From: Streptomyces noursei
Lineage (GTDB): Bacteria > Actinomycetota > Actinomycetes > Streptomycetales > Streptomycetaceae
Length of the DNA: 64,000 nucleotides
Assembly: GCF_016917755.1 (NCBI RefSeq)
Contig: NZ_CP070326.1
Coordinates: 7,068,001 to 7,132,000, forward strand
Direction of reading: 5' to 3'
The notes below the pieces were generated by a model that worked only from the letters and a program-made list of their open reading frames with translations, did no database searches and was not told where the DNA came from. Positions 36,822 through 48,219 of this stretch are shown here, in pieces. Each line of letters starts with the position of its first letter. Within the stretch, counting starts at the first letter, position 1. Made by a program: the position numbers and the translations under genes.

Positions 36822-38372
36822 GTGTCGGCCAGCACATCCCGTACGCTCCCGCCGGAGATCGCCGAGTCCGAGTCTGTGATGGCGCTCATCGAGCGGGGAA
36901 AGGCAGATGGGCAGATCGCCGGCGATGACGTGCGTCGGGCCTTCGAGGCTGACCAGATTCCGCCAACCCAGTGGAAGAACGTTCTGCGCAGCCTCAACCA
37001 GATCCTCGACGAGGAGGGTGTGACGCTGATGGTCAGTGCCGCAGAGGCGCCCAAGCGCACCCGCAAGAGCGTCGCAGCGAAGAGTCCGGCGAAGCGCACC
37101 GCCACCAAGACCGTCGCGGCCAAGACCGCCACGGTGAAGAAGACCACCACCGCCTCGGCCGCCACCTCGATGGCGGATCCGGCCCTCGGTGAGTCCGAGT
37201 CCGCGCCTGCGAAGAAGGCCGCGGCGAAGAAGACGGCCGCCAAGAAGACGGTCGCGAAGAAGACCACGGCCAAGAAGGCCACCGCGAAGAAGACCGGGTC
37301 CAAGAAGGACGTCGACGATCTGCTCGAGGACGAGCTGACCGAGGAGACCCCGGCGCCCGGCAAGGGCGAGCCCACCGACGCCGAGACCGCCGAGAACGCC
37401 GGTTTCGTGCTGTCGGACGAGGACGAGGACGACGCGCCCGCCCAGCAGGTCGCCGCGGCCGGAGCCACCGCCGACCCGGTCAAGGACTACCTCAAGCAGA
37501 TCGGCAAGGTCCCGCTCCTCAACGCCGAGCAGGAGGTGGAGCTCGCCAAGCGCATCGAGGCGGGTCTGTTCGCGGAGGACAAGCTCGCCAACAGCGACAA
37601 GCTCGCGCCCAAGCTGAAGCGCGAGCTGGAGATCATCGCCGAGGACGGCCGCCGGGCGAAGAACCACCTCCTGGAGGCCAACCTCCGACTGGTCGTCTCC
37701 CTGGCCAAGCGGTACACCGGCCGCGGCATGCTCTTCCTGGACCTGATCCAGGAGGGCAACCTCGGTCTGATCCGTGCGGTCGAGAAGTTCGACTACACCA
37801 AGGGCTACAAGTTCTCGACCTACGCGACGTGGTGGATCCGCCAGGCCATCACCCGCGCCATGGCCGACCAGGCCCGCACGATCCGTATCCCCGTCCACAT
37901 GGTCGAGGTCATCAACAAGCTGGCCCGTGTCCAGCGCCAGATGCTCCAGGACCTGGGCCGCGAGCCCACCCCGGAGGAGCTGGCCAAGGAACTCGACATG
38001 ACCCCCGAGAAGGTCATCGAGGTCCAGAAGTACGGGCGCGAGCCGATCTCCCTGCACACCCCGCTGGGCGAGGACGGCGACAGCGAGTTCGGTGACCTCA
38101 TCGAGGACTCCGAGGCGGTCGTCCCGGCCGACGCGGTCAGCTTCACGCTCCTCCAGGAGCAGCTGCACTCGGTGCTGGACACCCTCTCCGAGCGCGAGGC
38201 CGGCGTGGTGTCCATGCGCTTCGGCCTCACGGACGGCCAGCCCAAGACCCTCGACGAGATCGGCAAGGTCTACGGCGTCACCCGTGAGCGGATCCGCCAG
38301 ATCGAGTCCAAGACCATGTCGAAGCTGCGCCACCCGTCGCGCTCCCAGGTGCTGCGGGACTACCTCGACTAG
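36822..38372 (+). CDS. hrdB: Principal RNA polymerase sigma factor HrdB (RpoD type)
   Basis: 516-aa primary sigma-70. Region 1.1-like N-terminus (ESVMALIERGKADGQIAGDDVRR), then a long Lys/Ala/Thr-rich tandem repeat (about residues 75-170, AAAKKTAAKKTVAKKT-like), then regions 1.2-4.2. Region 2 has GNLGLIRAVEKFDYTKGYKFSTYATWWIRQAI; region 4.2 has TLDEIGKVYGVTRERIRQIESK. It recognises -10/-35 promoters of most housekeeping genes. GTG at 36822 follows GAGAGG, and the N-terminus (MSASTSRTLPPEIAES) matches the S. coelicolor protein. Confidence 0.98.
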   Translation: MSASTSRTLPPEIAESESVMALIERGKADGQIAGDDVRRAFEADQIPPTQWKNVLRSLNQILDEEGVTLMVSAAEAPKRTRKSVAAKSPAKRTATKTVAAKTATVKKTTTASAATSMADPALGESESAPAKKAAAKKTAAKKTVAKKTTAKKATAKKTGSKKDVDDLLEDELTEETPAPGKGEPTDAETAENAGFVLSDEDEDDAPAQQVAAAGATADPVKDYLKQIGKVPLLNAEQEVELAKRIEAGLFAEDKLANSDKLAPKLKRELEIIAEDGRRAKNHLLEANLRLVVSLAKRYTGRGMLFLDLIQEGNLGLIRAVEKFDYTKGYKFSTYATWWIRQAITRAMADQARTIRIPVHMVEVINKLARVQRQMLQDLGREPTPEELAKELDMTPEKVIEVQKYGREPISLHTPLGEDGDSEFGDLIEDSEAVVPADAVSFTLLQEQLHSVLDTLSEREAGVVSMRFGLTDGQPKTLDEIGKVYGVTRERIRQIESKTMSKLRHPSRSQVLRDYLD

Positions 38373-38391
38373 TCGAGACGGCTCCGATCGT

Positions 38392-38437
38392 GCCGCGAGC
38401 CCGGCCCTCCACCTCCGTGGAGCGCCGGGCTCGCGGC
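38392..38437. terminator. hrdB terminator
   Basis: Perfect 14-bp outer stem GCCGCGAGCCCGGC / GCCGGGCTCGCGGC with a second inner stem CTCCAC/GTGGAG, 20 bp after the hrdB stop. Confidence 0.9.
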
Positions 38438-38509
38438 CGTCCGGGTGCGGGGCGCGCCCGTTTGGGTCACTCTGGGTAGGCGACCACTTTCCCAGAGTCG
38501 GGAGTCCGT

Positions 38510-39319
38510 ATGCGCCCCACCGTACGCGCCGCCCTCGGGGCGCTTGCCCTGATCCTCGCCGTGCCGGCCTCAGCGGCCGCAGATGACCTGGTGGTCGGGG
38601 GGAAGCCCGTCCGCCTCTCTCAGAGCCCCTGGGCGGTCGCCCTGGCCTCGCACCAGCGGTTCGGGAACCGGCGCTCCGGTCAGTTCTGCGGCGGTGTGCT
38701 GGTCGGGCACGCGACGGTGGTGACGGCCGCGCACTGCCTGGGCCGGGAAGTCCTGGGACTGCCCTGGCAGGAGGTGAAGGACCTGCGCGTCGTCGTGGGT
38801 CGCAACAACCTCACCAGCAAGGGCGGCCAGGAGATAAAGATCGCCAACGTGTGGGTCAATCCGCACTACAACAGCTGGACCAACGAGGGCGACATGGCTG
38901 TCGTAACCCTCCAGAAGAGAGTCCCGAACCAACCCATTCAAATAGCGCGCCCCAACGACAGCGTCTACGACCCTGGCGGCGCCGCCACGGTCTACGGGTG
39001 GGGCGACATGACGGGCGACGGCAGCTACGCATCACGGCTGCGGTCAGCCAAGGTGAACGTGCTCCGCGACGCCGTGTGCACGCAGGCCTACCCGGGCAGC
39101 GCCGACGGCACGTACAAGGCCACCTCGATGCTGTGCGCGGGGGAGCTGAAGGGCGGGCGTGACGCCTGCCAGGGGGACAGCGGCGGGCCGCTGGTCGTGC
39201 GCGGCCAGCTGGTGGGACTGGTGTCGTGGGGGACCGGCTGCGGGCGCGCGGGCAGCCCCGGTGTCTACACCCGGGCGTCCGCGCTGCTGCCGGCCGTACT
39301 CGAGCACGGCGCCGATTGA
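38510..39319 (+). CDS. Secreted trypsin-like serine protease
   Basis: 269 aa with signal peptide (ALGALALILAVPASAAA, cleavage near residue 24). S1 chymotrypsin-fold triad: His in TAAHC, Asp in NEGDMAVV, Ser in GDSGGP; activation-like start VVGGKP. The Asp six residues before the catalytic Ser (DACQGDSGGP) gives trypsin-like preference for Lys/Arg. It probably matures in the culture fluid. No obvious link to neighbours; hrdB ends in a terminator just upstream, so it has its own promoter. Confidence 0.93.
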   Translation: MRPTVRAALGALALILAVPASAAADDLVVGGKPVRLSQSPWAVALASHQRFGNRRSGQFCGGVLVGHATVVTAAHCLGREVLGLPWQEVKDLRVVVGRNNLTSKGGQEIKIANVWVNPHYNSWTNEGDMAVVTLQKRVPNQPIQIARPNDSVYDPGGAATVYGWGDMTGDGSYASRLRSAKVNVLRDAVCTQAYPGSADGTYKATSMLCAGELKGGRDACQGDSGGPLVVRGQLVGLVSWGTGCGRAGSPGVYTRASALLPAVLEHGAD

Positions 39320-39469
39320 ATGACGCCGACTCGGCGACGCCGACTCAAAGACGCCGGCCAAGCGGGCAGCCGCAGCGAGCACGAGTGCGGGCGGCCTCCC
39401 CGGTCGTGCCGGAAAGTCCGCCCGCCGCACGGCGTTGAGCCGCTACTCGCTCGTCGTGGTTGCGATGTG

Positions 39470-39700
39470 TCAGCGTTCCTCTTCGGACGCAGACCTTGGA
39501 GTGGTCGTGAGCCGCTCCGTCTCGTCCTGTATTTCCGCGGCGATCTTCTTGAGTTCTGGCTCGAACTTGCGGCCGTGGTGGGCGCAGAAGAGCAGTTCTC
39601 CGCCGGACATCAGGACGACGCGCAGGTATGCCTGGGCGCCGCAGCGGTCGCACCGGTCAGCGGCCGTCAGCGGGCTCGCGGGTGTCAGAACAGTAGTCAC
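39470..39700 (-). CDS. DUF7455 small zinc-ribbon-like protein
   Basis: 76 aa, conserved in actinobacteria beside primary sigma-factor or topoisomerase genes. Cys-x2-Cys (DRCDRCGAQ) and Cys-x2-His (LLFCAHHGRKFEP) pairs, with LRVVLMSGGELLFC between them, suggest a small zinc ribbon. Function is unknown; the conserved position suggests a role near transcription or topology. ATG at 39700, single gene on the minus strand. Confidence 0.85.
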   Translation of the reverse strand: MTTVLTPASPLTAADRCDRCGAQAYLRVVLMSGGELLFCAHHGRKFEPELKKIAAEIQDETERLTTTPRSASEEER

Positions 39701-40144
39701 GTCGCCTCTTCTCTAGCTCGACGAGCTGTCGTACCAGGGTCAACATCCAACCAGGCCGAAAACGTTCCCGCTCGTGCCTTTTCCTCGAAAAATTTCTTCC
39801 GAGGGGCCGGGTGCTGCCGGGTGGCGGCGAATGAGCCGTAGTGCGTGGTGGTCTGATTCACGTTGGTTGCTGAAGTCTGCCCTCCCGGCTGGCTTGCCGG
39901 TTGTTGATGAGGACGTGCCCGGAGCCTAAATGGTTCATGCCTCGAAGGGAACGTGATGTGCACGTCACTAGGACGTCACCCCATCGAGCGATCGAACGTA
40001 CGAGCGAAATTCTACTACCATGGTCACGCTCACGGGTGGCGTCACATCGGCTCTACTGGGCCTCGGTACCCTCTCACCGGCGACACCGCCACAACCGAGT
40101 CCGCGGAATGCGGACTGTCAGAAATTCAGCGAGGAGCGAACCGC
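39701..40144. other. Divergent gap between DUF7455 gene and parE
   Basis: About 440 bp without a credible gene; the parE frame stays open to 39953, but the homology of ParE starts after 40145. The part near 39730-39960 is less GC-rich than average and likely holds both promoters. No known operator was recognised. Confidence 0.55.
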
Positions 40145-42265
<2,121 letters not shown>

Positions 42266-42282
42266 GCCGGTCACAGCACGGT

Positions 42283-42320
42283 ACGGGCGCCTCTCCACCC
42301 ACAGGTGGAGAGGCGCCCGT
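42283..42320. terminator. parE terminator
   Basis: Perfect 16-bp stem CGGGCGCCTCTCCACC / GGTGGAGAGGCGCCCG (plus an A/T closing pair), loop CACA, 17 bp after the stop. Confidence 0.92.
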
Positions 42321-42424
42321 CGCCATTTCCACCCACGTCCCACCCTGGCTCCGATCCGGGCCACGGGGCTCTCTCCGTAGCGTCGGGAGCGTCGAAATTC
42401 CCCGTACCACGGAGGCTTCAGGCC

Positions 42425-42913
42425 ATGAGCGGCTTGCTCAACATCGCTGTGCTCGTCGCGATCGTCGCGATCGTCTTTGCACGGCAGTTCACGGCGCAGC
42501 GCGTCACGTCGGAGGGCAGGAAGTGGTGGCTGATGCCGGCCATCCTGGTCTTCCTGGCGCTGCGGCAGCCCGGCCTCCTGGACCCCGCTCATCGCGCCGC
42601 CTCCGTAGCGCTGCTGCTCGCCACGCTCTTGATCGGACTGGTCAGTGGAGCGGCCTGGGCGTGGACCACACGCCTGTGGACGGACGAGAACGGCGCGGTG
42701 TGGACCAAGGGAACCTGGGCGGCGGCGGGCGTATGGCTCGGTGGTATCGCGCTGCGCTTGGGACTCATGGGTGTAGCCGCCGTCCTGGGGGTCCACCAGA
42801 GCAGCCAGTCGACCCTGCTGTCCGTAGCCGCGATGCTGCTCACCCGTGCCGGTGTGACCGCTTGGCGGGCCCAGGGGCTCCAGCGGACGTACGGTGTCCC
42901 TGTCGCGGGCTGA
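42425..42913 (+). CDS. DUF1453-type integral membrane protein
   Basis: 162 aa with four predicted membrane segments (about residues 5-20, 38-54, 60-80 and 100-120). Short charged loops contain FTAQRVTSEGRKWW and RLWTDENGAVWTKGTW. It resembles CcdC/DUF1453-like proteins of Streptomyces. It sits 31 bp before the sensor-kinase gene and is probably in its operon; it might assist the sensor. Function unknown. Confidence 0.75.
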   Translation: MSGLLNIAVLVAIVAIVFARQFTAQRVTSEGRKWWLMPAILVFLALRQPGLLDPAHRAASVALLLATLLIGLVSGAAWAWTTRLWTDENGAVWTKGTWAAAGVWLGGIALRLGLMGVAAVLGVHQSSQSTLLSVAAMLLTRAGVTAWRAQGLQRTYGVPVAG

Positions 42914-42944
42914 GGCCCTGCGCCGCGCACCGAAAGGACCCGAA

Positions 42945-44111
42945 GTGCCGCCGAATGCCTGGACGCGATGGCCGCTGAGGGAGGCACTCTCGAAGGAGGG
43001 CCTCAGCGAGACTCGTCTGTGGATCGGCCGCGGCATCCGCGTCATTGTGCTTGTCGGCCTGCTCTGGGCCACCTTCGGGGGAGGGGCCTTCAGCGGTTGG
43101 GGACTGGCCGCGGCGGGTGCCGGAGTCGTCATCGCTGTGCTGGCGTTCCGAGGCTTCTTCCGGATGACACTGGAGCGGCGGATCTGGCCCTCCATCGTGC
43201 TGTTCGCCCTACTGGAGGCCACCGCCTTCGGCTTCTTTCTGGTCGGCGCCCGTTTGCCGGCGATCGTCGTGTGGTGCGCCTGCGCCATGACGGCGATGGA
43301 GCGACTGCCGCTCAGCGCCGCGGTGCCGTGTTCCGCCCTCGCACTCGGTGCGTTCGCCGTGGTGAATAGCGACAACTGGCTGACCACCGCCGTGACCGCC
43401 GCGGGTCTGGCGCTGGCCGGCTACGTCGTACGCCTGGACGCCGAGGCGCGCGGCAGTACGCAGCGGCTGCTGGTCCAGGAGCGCGCGGCCCGCAAAGCCG
43501 AGGCGGAGACTGCGGCCCTTGCCGAACGGGGGCGGATCGCCCGTGAGATCCACGATGTCCTCGCGCACAGCCTGAGCGCCCAGTTGGTGCATCTGGAGGC
43601 GGCTCGGCAACTGATCCAGCGCAGCAGCGATCTGGAGGCGGATCGCGAACAACTGCTGGAGCAGGTGGTGGCCTGCCGTGGGATGGCGCGAGAAGGGCTT
43701 GACGGCACTCGTGAGGCCCTTTCAGCCCTCCGCGGCGAGATGGCCCCGGTCGAGGACTTCCTGCGCCGTCTGGCGGCCGCTGAGGGCGCGGAGTTGGACG
43801 TTGTGGGCGAGCCGCGCGCACTCTCCGCGGAAGCGGGACTCGCGATCCGAAGGGTCGCCCAGGAGGCGCTGACGAACGTGCGCAAGCACGCACCGGGAGC
43901 CCGGGTGCGGATGCGGCTGGAGTACGACGAGGGCAACGTGGGCCTGATGGTGCGGGACTTCGGCGGTCGCGGCAAACCGGGTGAGCTCGCGATGAGCGGT
44001 TCCGGGTACGGTCTCCTCGGGATGCGGGAGCGCGCCGAACTCCTCGGTGGAACGCTGGAATCCGGCCCCGACGAGGAGGGTTTTGTGGTGCGGTTGAAGG
44101 TGCCCGCATGA
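42945..44111 (+). CDS. NarL-type sensor histidine kinase
   Basis: 388 aa. Five or six membrane segments in the first 170 residues, then a HisKA_3 dimerisation region with phospho-acceptor His in IAREIHDVLAHSLSAQLVHLE. The HATPase region reads RRVAQEALTNVRKHAPGA and GSGYGLLGMRERAELLGG. GTG at 42945 has AAAGGA 6 bp upstream; GTG at 42894 would overlap the preceding gene. It should phosphorylate the response regulator encoded next (ATGA overlap). No large extracytoplasmic domain is seen, so the signal may be membrane-linked. Confidence 0.93.
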   Translation: MPPNAWTRWPLREALSKEGLSETRLWIGRGIRVIVLVGLLWATFGGGAFSGWGLAAAGAGVVIAVLAFRGFFRMTLERRIWPSIVLFALLEATAFGFFLVGARLPAIVVWCACAMTAMERLPLSAAVPCSALALGAFAVVNSDNWLTTAVTAAGLALAGYVVRLDAEARGSTQRLLVQERAARKAEAETAALAERGRIAREIHDVLAHSLSAQLVHLEAARQLIQRSSDLEADREQLLEQVVACRGMAREGLDGTREALSALRGEMAPVEDFLRRLAAAEGAELDVVGEPRALSAEAGLAIRRVAQEALTNVRKHAPGARVRMRLEYDEGNVGLMVRDFGGRGKPGELAMSGSGYGLLGMRERAELLGGTLESGPDEEGFVVRLKVPA

Positions 44112-44794
44112 CGGCGTGTACAACGACGCGTGTGGTCGTGGTCGATGACCAGACGGTGGTACGCGAGGGCATCGTGATGCTGCTGGGGCTGCTGCCGGGC
44201 ATCGAGGTTGTCGGTTCGGCGGCTGATGGCGATGAAGCCGTCCGCCTCGTTGCCGAACTCGCCCCCGACGTCGTCCTGATGGATCTGCGGATGCCGCGCT
44301 GCGATGGTGTCGAGGCCACTCGCCGCATCCGCACGGACCATCCCGGAACCCAGGTCGTGGTGCTCACCACGTATGCCGATGACGACTCGCTCTTTCCTGC
44401 CCTGCAGGCCGGCGCTCGTGGGTACCTCACCAAGGATGCAGACGGGGACGAGATCGTCCGCGCCATCGACGGCGTGCTCTCGGGCGACGCGGGGCTGTCA
44501 CCGAAGATCCAGCGTCGCCTGCTGGAGCGCATCGCCGAGCCCGCACCGAGCCGTCCCGAACCGCCCGCAGAGCCGCCGGACGGGCTCACCGCCAGGGAGG
44601 TGGAGGTGCTGCGTCTCGTGGCGGGGGGCCAGACCAATCCGGAGATCGCCCGTACCCTGCACGTCTCCACGGCGACGGTGAAGACGCACATCAACAACCT
44701 GTTCGCCAAGGCGGGACTACGCGACCGGGCGCAGGCGATCCGGTATGCCTACCGGCACGGCCTCGCGGAGCCTCCGGGGACGTCCGCACGGTGA
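44108..44794 (+). CDS. NarL/FixJ-family response regulator
   Basis: 228 aa. Receiver domain with acidic DD at VVVVDDQTVVREG, phospho-acceptor Asp in PDVVLMDLRMPRCDG, and conserved Thr/Lys in VVLTTYADDD and GYLTKDAD. The LuxR-type helix-turn-helix is at the C-terminus (LTAREVEVLRLVAGGQTNPEIARTL). A proline-rich linker joins the domains. Translationally coupled to the sensor kinase. Targets unknown. Confidence 0.95.
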   Translation: MTACTTTRVVVVDDQTVVREGIVMLLGLLPGIEVVGSAADGDEAVRLVAELAPDVVLMDLRMPRCDGVEATRRIRTDHPGTQVVVLTTYADDDSLFPALQAGARGYLTKDADGDEIVRAIDGVLSGDAGLSPKIQRRLLERIAEPAPSRPEPPAEPPDGLTAREVEVLRLVAGGQTNPEIARTLHVSTATVKTHINNLFAKAGLRDRAQAIRYAYRHGLAEPPGTSAR

Positions 44795-45398
44795 GTCGAC
44801 GCGGAGAGATGCTTGCCGGTCCTGTCGGCACAGTGCTGATGGCGCCGGTGGACCGTTGCCCTTGCCGCGGGCGTCGTGAGGGTCGGGTGGTGCTCCGCGG
44901 CCGTGGGCAGGGAGCGGTTCCCCGCGCTGCGAGGGCTCACGCCGGGACGACTTGAGCGCACGGCGGAGTCCGGGCCGGGGCCGACGCGGAGTTATCCACA
45001 GCCCGCGCGGTTGCGGATTGTGCGTGCGTAGCCTCGCAGGGTCAGGTCCGAGGCCGGTGGTCCGTCCCATGTCGCTCGGTGGCTGCCAGGCAGCGCCGCG
45101 TTGAGCAGGTGAATGCACCGGCCGGGGTGCGCGCGGGGACAGCGCGCGGAGGGGAACGGGCATGTGGGCTGCAGGCGCTGGCGCGGTGCCGTCGGATGTG
45201 GGGGCGCGGGGCGACCGGAGTATGGCAACCGTGCTGCGGTCGATGGGGCCGATGTTGACTCTGGGGTTCGCTGCGACGCTGGGACTGGCGTTGGGGGTTG
45301 CGCTGGCCCGCGCTGTGGAGACCGGCGCGGGACCGGTCGACACGGCACGGAACCCCCGTCGGGGCGGTGAAGCGGCGGATCCGGATCCACCGCCGGAA
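44795..45398. other. Gene-poor stretch after the two-component operon
   Basis: About 600 bp. It holds one TTATCCACA box (44992-45000). A plus-strand frame starting near 45162 has a hydrophobic stretch (TLGFAATLGLALGVALARAV) but continues antisense through the next gene and has no proper ribosome-binding site. No gene is supported. Confidence 0.5.
44992..45000 (+). promoter_or_regulatory. DnaA-box-like nonamer TTATCCACA
   Basis: Exact match, second copy of the box at 30017-30025 and about 15 kb away. No neighbouring boxes. Confidence 0.35.
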
Positions 45399-46418
45399 TC
45401 AGAACGGCGGAAGCGCGGGCGAGCGGGACTGCCCCGCAGCAACGCCGTCCGCGAGCGCGGTGATGGAGGCGACCGCCATACGCGTCGGTGGACCGAGCGG
45501 CGCACCACAGCTGGCGGGCGCAGGAGCACCATCGGCCCGCTGATCGACCATGACTCTCCAGCCTCGCCCGTCCGTGTGCGCAACGGTAACGGCCCAACTG
45601 TCAACGGCGTTCGCCATCGGTCCGTCTCCGGACGTCGGTCCGTGGCCACTCCCCGGTCCGGCCGGTTCGGGCCGCACCGGATCGGTCCGTACGACGTCGA
45701 GTGCGTCCGCGCGACGCTCCCGGATCAGCTCGCGGACCGCGAGGTCGGCGGCCTGGGCCGGACGGTCCCACGTCGAACGGCCCCGGCACTGGTCGAGCGC
45801 GACGAGACTACCTCGCGCCGCTTCCACGACATCCTTGACCAGCTGAGTCGAGGCGCGTCCGTAGGCGTAGCCGTAGGGGAGGACGAACAGAGTGGGGGAG
45901 AAACGGTGACCTCCGATGTGCGTCACCTCCCACGTCGCGCCGCCCCCGGCGGCCAGCTCGGCGGCCAGCGGGCGGCCGAGGAGCGCACAGCAGCGATCCC
46001 GCTTTCCGTTGGTGCACACAAGCACCACCGGTTCGCCGGTGTACGGCTCCCAGAGACCGAGATGGTCTCCGGCTCCCGCGGCGGCGAAATCCAGCCCGAG
46101 CGCAGCTCGCGGGTCGGTGACGATGGTGGTGCGGATCCAGGAACGGCCGGGAGCGGTGTGCGCGAGGAACAGCCGACGCCGGGGGGTGCCGTGAAAGTCG
46201 GCATGGCGCCCGGGCCGACGGATGAGAGCAACGCGCACGCCGGTACCTTCTGCCGCGGCTTCCAGGGCCCGGCCGACGTGCGGGTCGAGGTGGCTGTCCG
46301 CCAGCGCCTTGGCTCCCCATGGCCCGGTCTGCTCGATCAGCAGCCAGGTCCGGGCGGTGGCTGCTGTTCCAGCGAGAGGTTCGGACGCTTCGAGGGAAGC
46401 GGTAGCGCATGTGCTCAC
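45399..46418 (-). CDS. Sucrase/ferredoxin-like family protein
   Basis: 339 aa of the sucrase/ferredoxin-like family, a thioredoxin-like ferredoxin fold. Markers: EPLAGTAATARTWLLIEQ near the N-terminus and CTNGKRDRCCALLGRPLA with the probable Fe-S cysteines (about residues 133-142). THIGGHRFSPTLFVLPYGYAYGR follows. The start is GTG at 46418 (MSTCATAS), matching the family; an iron box and a -10-like TAGGCT lie immediately upstream with no ribosome-binding site, so the mRNA may be leaderless. Likely role: redox or electron supply under iron limitation. Confidence 0.85.
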   Translation of the reverse strand: MSTCATASLEASEPLAGTAATARTWLLIEQTGPWGAKALADSHLDPHVGRALEAAAEGTGVRVALIRRPGRHADFHGTPRRRLFLAHTAPGRSWIRTTIVTDPRAALGLDFAAAGAGDHLGLWEPYTGEPVVLVCTNGKRDRCCALLGRPLAAELAAGGGATWEVTHIGGHRFSPTLFVLPYGYAYGRASTQLVKDVVEAARGSLVALDQCRGRSTWDRPAQAADLAVRELIRERRADALDVVRTDPVRPEPAGPGSGHGPTSGDGPMANAVDSWAVTVAHTDGRGWRVMVDQRADGAPAPASCGAPLGPPTRMAVASITALADGVAAGQSRSPALPPF

Positions 46419-46437
46419 AAAGGTGAGCCTAACCCGG
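46419..46437 (-). promoter_or_regulatory. Iron box (DmdR/IdeR-type) at the sucrase/ferredoxin-like start
   Basis: On the minus strand CCGGGTTAGGCTCACCTTT, 14 of 19 positions as in the actinobacterial iron box TTAGGTTAGGCTCACCTAA, with the core GGTTAGGCTCACCT intact. It abuts the GTG start and contains TAGGCT as a possible -10 element 7 nt before the GTG. DmdR1 bound to iron would block transcription. Confidence 0.75.
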
Positions 46438-46902
46438 AGGGCCATGCCCGGAATGCCGGGAGGACTGCGAGGCATGCCACGACGAGTGGCGGTGGTCTGT
46501 CGTGCCTCCGGTACAGCGGAATCGGGCACGGAGGCCGCCGGCTGCGACGCCGCCCGGCACGGCCGAAACGCAGGAGGCCGACGCCGAAGGCACCCAATGA
46601 GGGTCGGCGGAGGCGGTGACGTTGGTGCGCAGGTGTCGCAGGCTCCAGACGGGTGGTGGTGCGGACCTCGGCCATCGGTAGGGCCGGGACTTCGAGAGCA
46701 TCCGTGGAGTGGCCTGAGGAGTGGATGCGCCTCATCCGGCACGGTCGCTGTTCACGACTGCCGCGGTTCGTTTGATCCGGGGCGGTCTCCGGGCCGGACG
46801 GGTAGCAGGGCGGGGCCCTTGGCATGGGCGGTCCGTTACGATCGACAGCTCGTCCGCCGCCGGGCCGTGCGGCCCGCCACCCGCACCATGGAGGCGCTCC
46901 CC
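46438..46902. other. Gap between iron-box gene and cobW-like gene
   Basis: About 465 bp; the cobW frame is open through it but without family similarity. TACGAT at about 46843 could be a -10 element for the CobW gene. No Zur box was recognised. No gene supported. Confidence 0.45.
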
Positions 46903-48015
46903 TTGGCCACGCAACAGATCCCGGTCGTCGTGCTCGCGGGCTTCCTGGGGTCAGGCAAGACCACCCTCCTCAACCACCTGCTGCGTGCCGGCGACGGCAC
47001 CCGTATCGGTGCGATTGTCAACGATTTCGGCAGCATCGAGATCGACGCCATGACGGTCGCCGGGCAGGTCGACTCGATGGTCTCGCTCGGCAACGGGTGC
47101 CTGTGCTGCGCCGTCGACACGAGTGAGCTGGACACCTACCTGGAGCGGCTGGCCCGCCCCGCGGCACGTATCGACGTGATCGTGATCGAGGCCAGTGGGC
47201 TGGCCGAGCCACAGGAACTCATCCGCATGATCCTGGCGAGCGACAACGACCGGATCGTCTACGGCGGACTGATCGAGGTGGTCGACGCAGCGGAATTTGC
47301 AGACACTCGCGTTCGGCACCCCGAACTGGACCGGCACGTGGGCATCGCCGACCTCGTGGTGCTCAACAAGGCCGACAGGATCGGGGACGACGCGCGTCAG
47401 GAGCTCATCGGCACGCTCGGATATCTCGCTCCCGGCAGGCCGGTGATCTGCACGGCGTACGGGCGGATCGATCCGGAGATCTTCTTCGACCGCGGGCCCG
47501 GGGAGGACCGCGATGCGGCTGTGCGCCAACTGTCCTTCGAGGACCTGCTGCGCGAGGCTTCCGCCAACGGAGCCCCGGGCCAGGCGGTCGATGGCGGTGG
47601 CGACCACGACCACCAGAGTTGCCGTGACTGCGAGCATGGCCACGCCGAGCACCTGCACGCCGCCTACGAGAGCGTGGAGTTCACGTCCGCCGAGCCGATG
47701 CATCCGCGCCGCCTGATGGAGTTCCTCGACAGCCGACCCGGCGGCCTCTACCGCATCAAGGGGTTCGTCCACTTCGACGTCGCGGAGAACCGTCAGAAGT
47801 TCATGTTGCACGCTGTCGGCAACTTCCTGCGCTTCTACCCCGAGCCGTGGCCGAAGGGGGAGGAGCGGTGCACCCAGCTGGTGATGATCGGCAGCGGTAT
47901 CGATGCTCCGGCACTGCGCAAGGAGCTGGAGAACTGCCGCCAGACCGTGCCGGCGGAGGCCGATGAGAACAGCATGTGGGGCGTGCTGCGGTACGTGCCC
48001 GAGCAGGAGGCGTGA
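46903..48015 (+). CDS. CobW/ZNG1-family GTP-binding metallochaperone
   Basis: About 370 aa. G1 motif GFLGSGKTTLLNHLL, metal-binding CxCC as GNGCLCCAVD, NKAD as VVLNKADRI, and a His-rich loop (DGGGDHDHQSCRDCEHGHAEH) before the CobW C-terminal domain (YRIKGFVHFDV). Members deliver Zn or other metals to client proteins using GTP. Two starts compete: TTG at 46903 with GGAGG 9 bp upstream (chosen), and ATG at 46888 without one. The Cys/His-rich insert suggests zinc; the client is unknown. Confidence 0.9.
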   Translation: MATQQIPVVVLAGFLGSGKTTLLNHLLRAGDGTRIGAIVNDFGSIEIDAMTVAGQVDSMVSLGNGCLCCAVDTSELDTYLERLARPAARIDVIVIEASGLAEPQELIRMILASDNDRIVYGGLIEVVDAAEFADTRVRHPELDRHVGIADLVVLNKADRIGDDARQELIGTLGYLAPGRPVICTAYGRIDPEIFFDRGPGEDRDAAVRQLSFEDLLREASANGAPGQAVDGGGDHDHQSCRDCEHGHAEHLHAAYESVEFTSAEPMHPRRLMEFLDSRPGGLYRIKGFVHFDVAENRQKFMLHAVGNFLRFYPEPWPKGEERCTQLVMIGSGIDAPALRKELENCRQTVPAEADENSMWGVLRYVPEQEA

Positions 48016-48159
48016 GCGCAGCGGCCGGAGCGCCGTGTGCCGTCGGCCTGCCACGGAGAGGCACCGTTACGGGGAGCGCCTCTTGAGGCCGGGAGTTGAT
48101 GTCGTAGGCGCCGCTACAGGCGGCAACGCTCTCCAGGCCGGTTCCCCGGGGCGTACAAC

Positions 48160-48200
48160 CGACGCCGCCGGGGTGGTCGTTCACCACCCCGGCGGCGTCG
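48160..48200. terminator. Bidirectional terminator between cobW-like gene and parC
   Basis: Perfect 18-bp stem CGACGCCGCCGGGGTGGT / ACCACCCCGGCGGCGTCG with a 5-nt loop, between convergent stops. Serves both strands. Confidence 0.92.
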
Positions 48201-48219
48201 TGTGTGCAGGCCGTCGTGG

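Noticed and set aside
45162..46619. Plus-strand frame with a hydrophobic segment near its start
   Set aside because: Mostly antisense to the sucrase/ferredoxin-like gene and has no suitable ribosome-binding site; the hydrophobic stretch alone is weak evidence.
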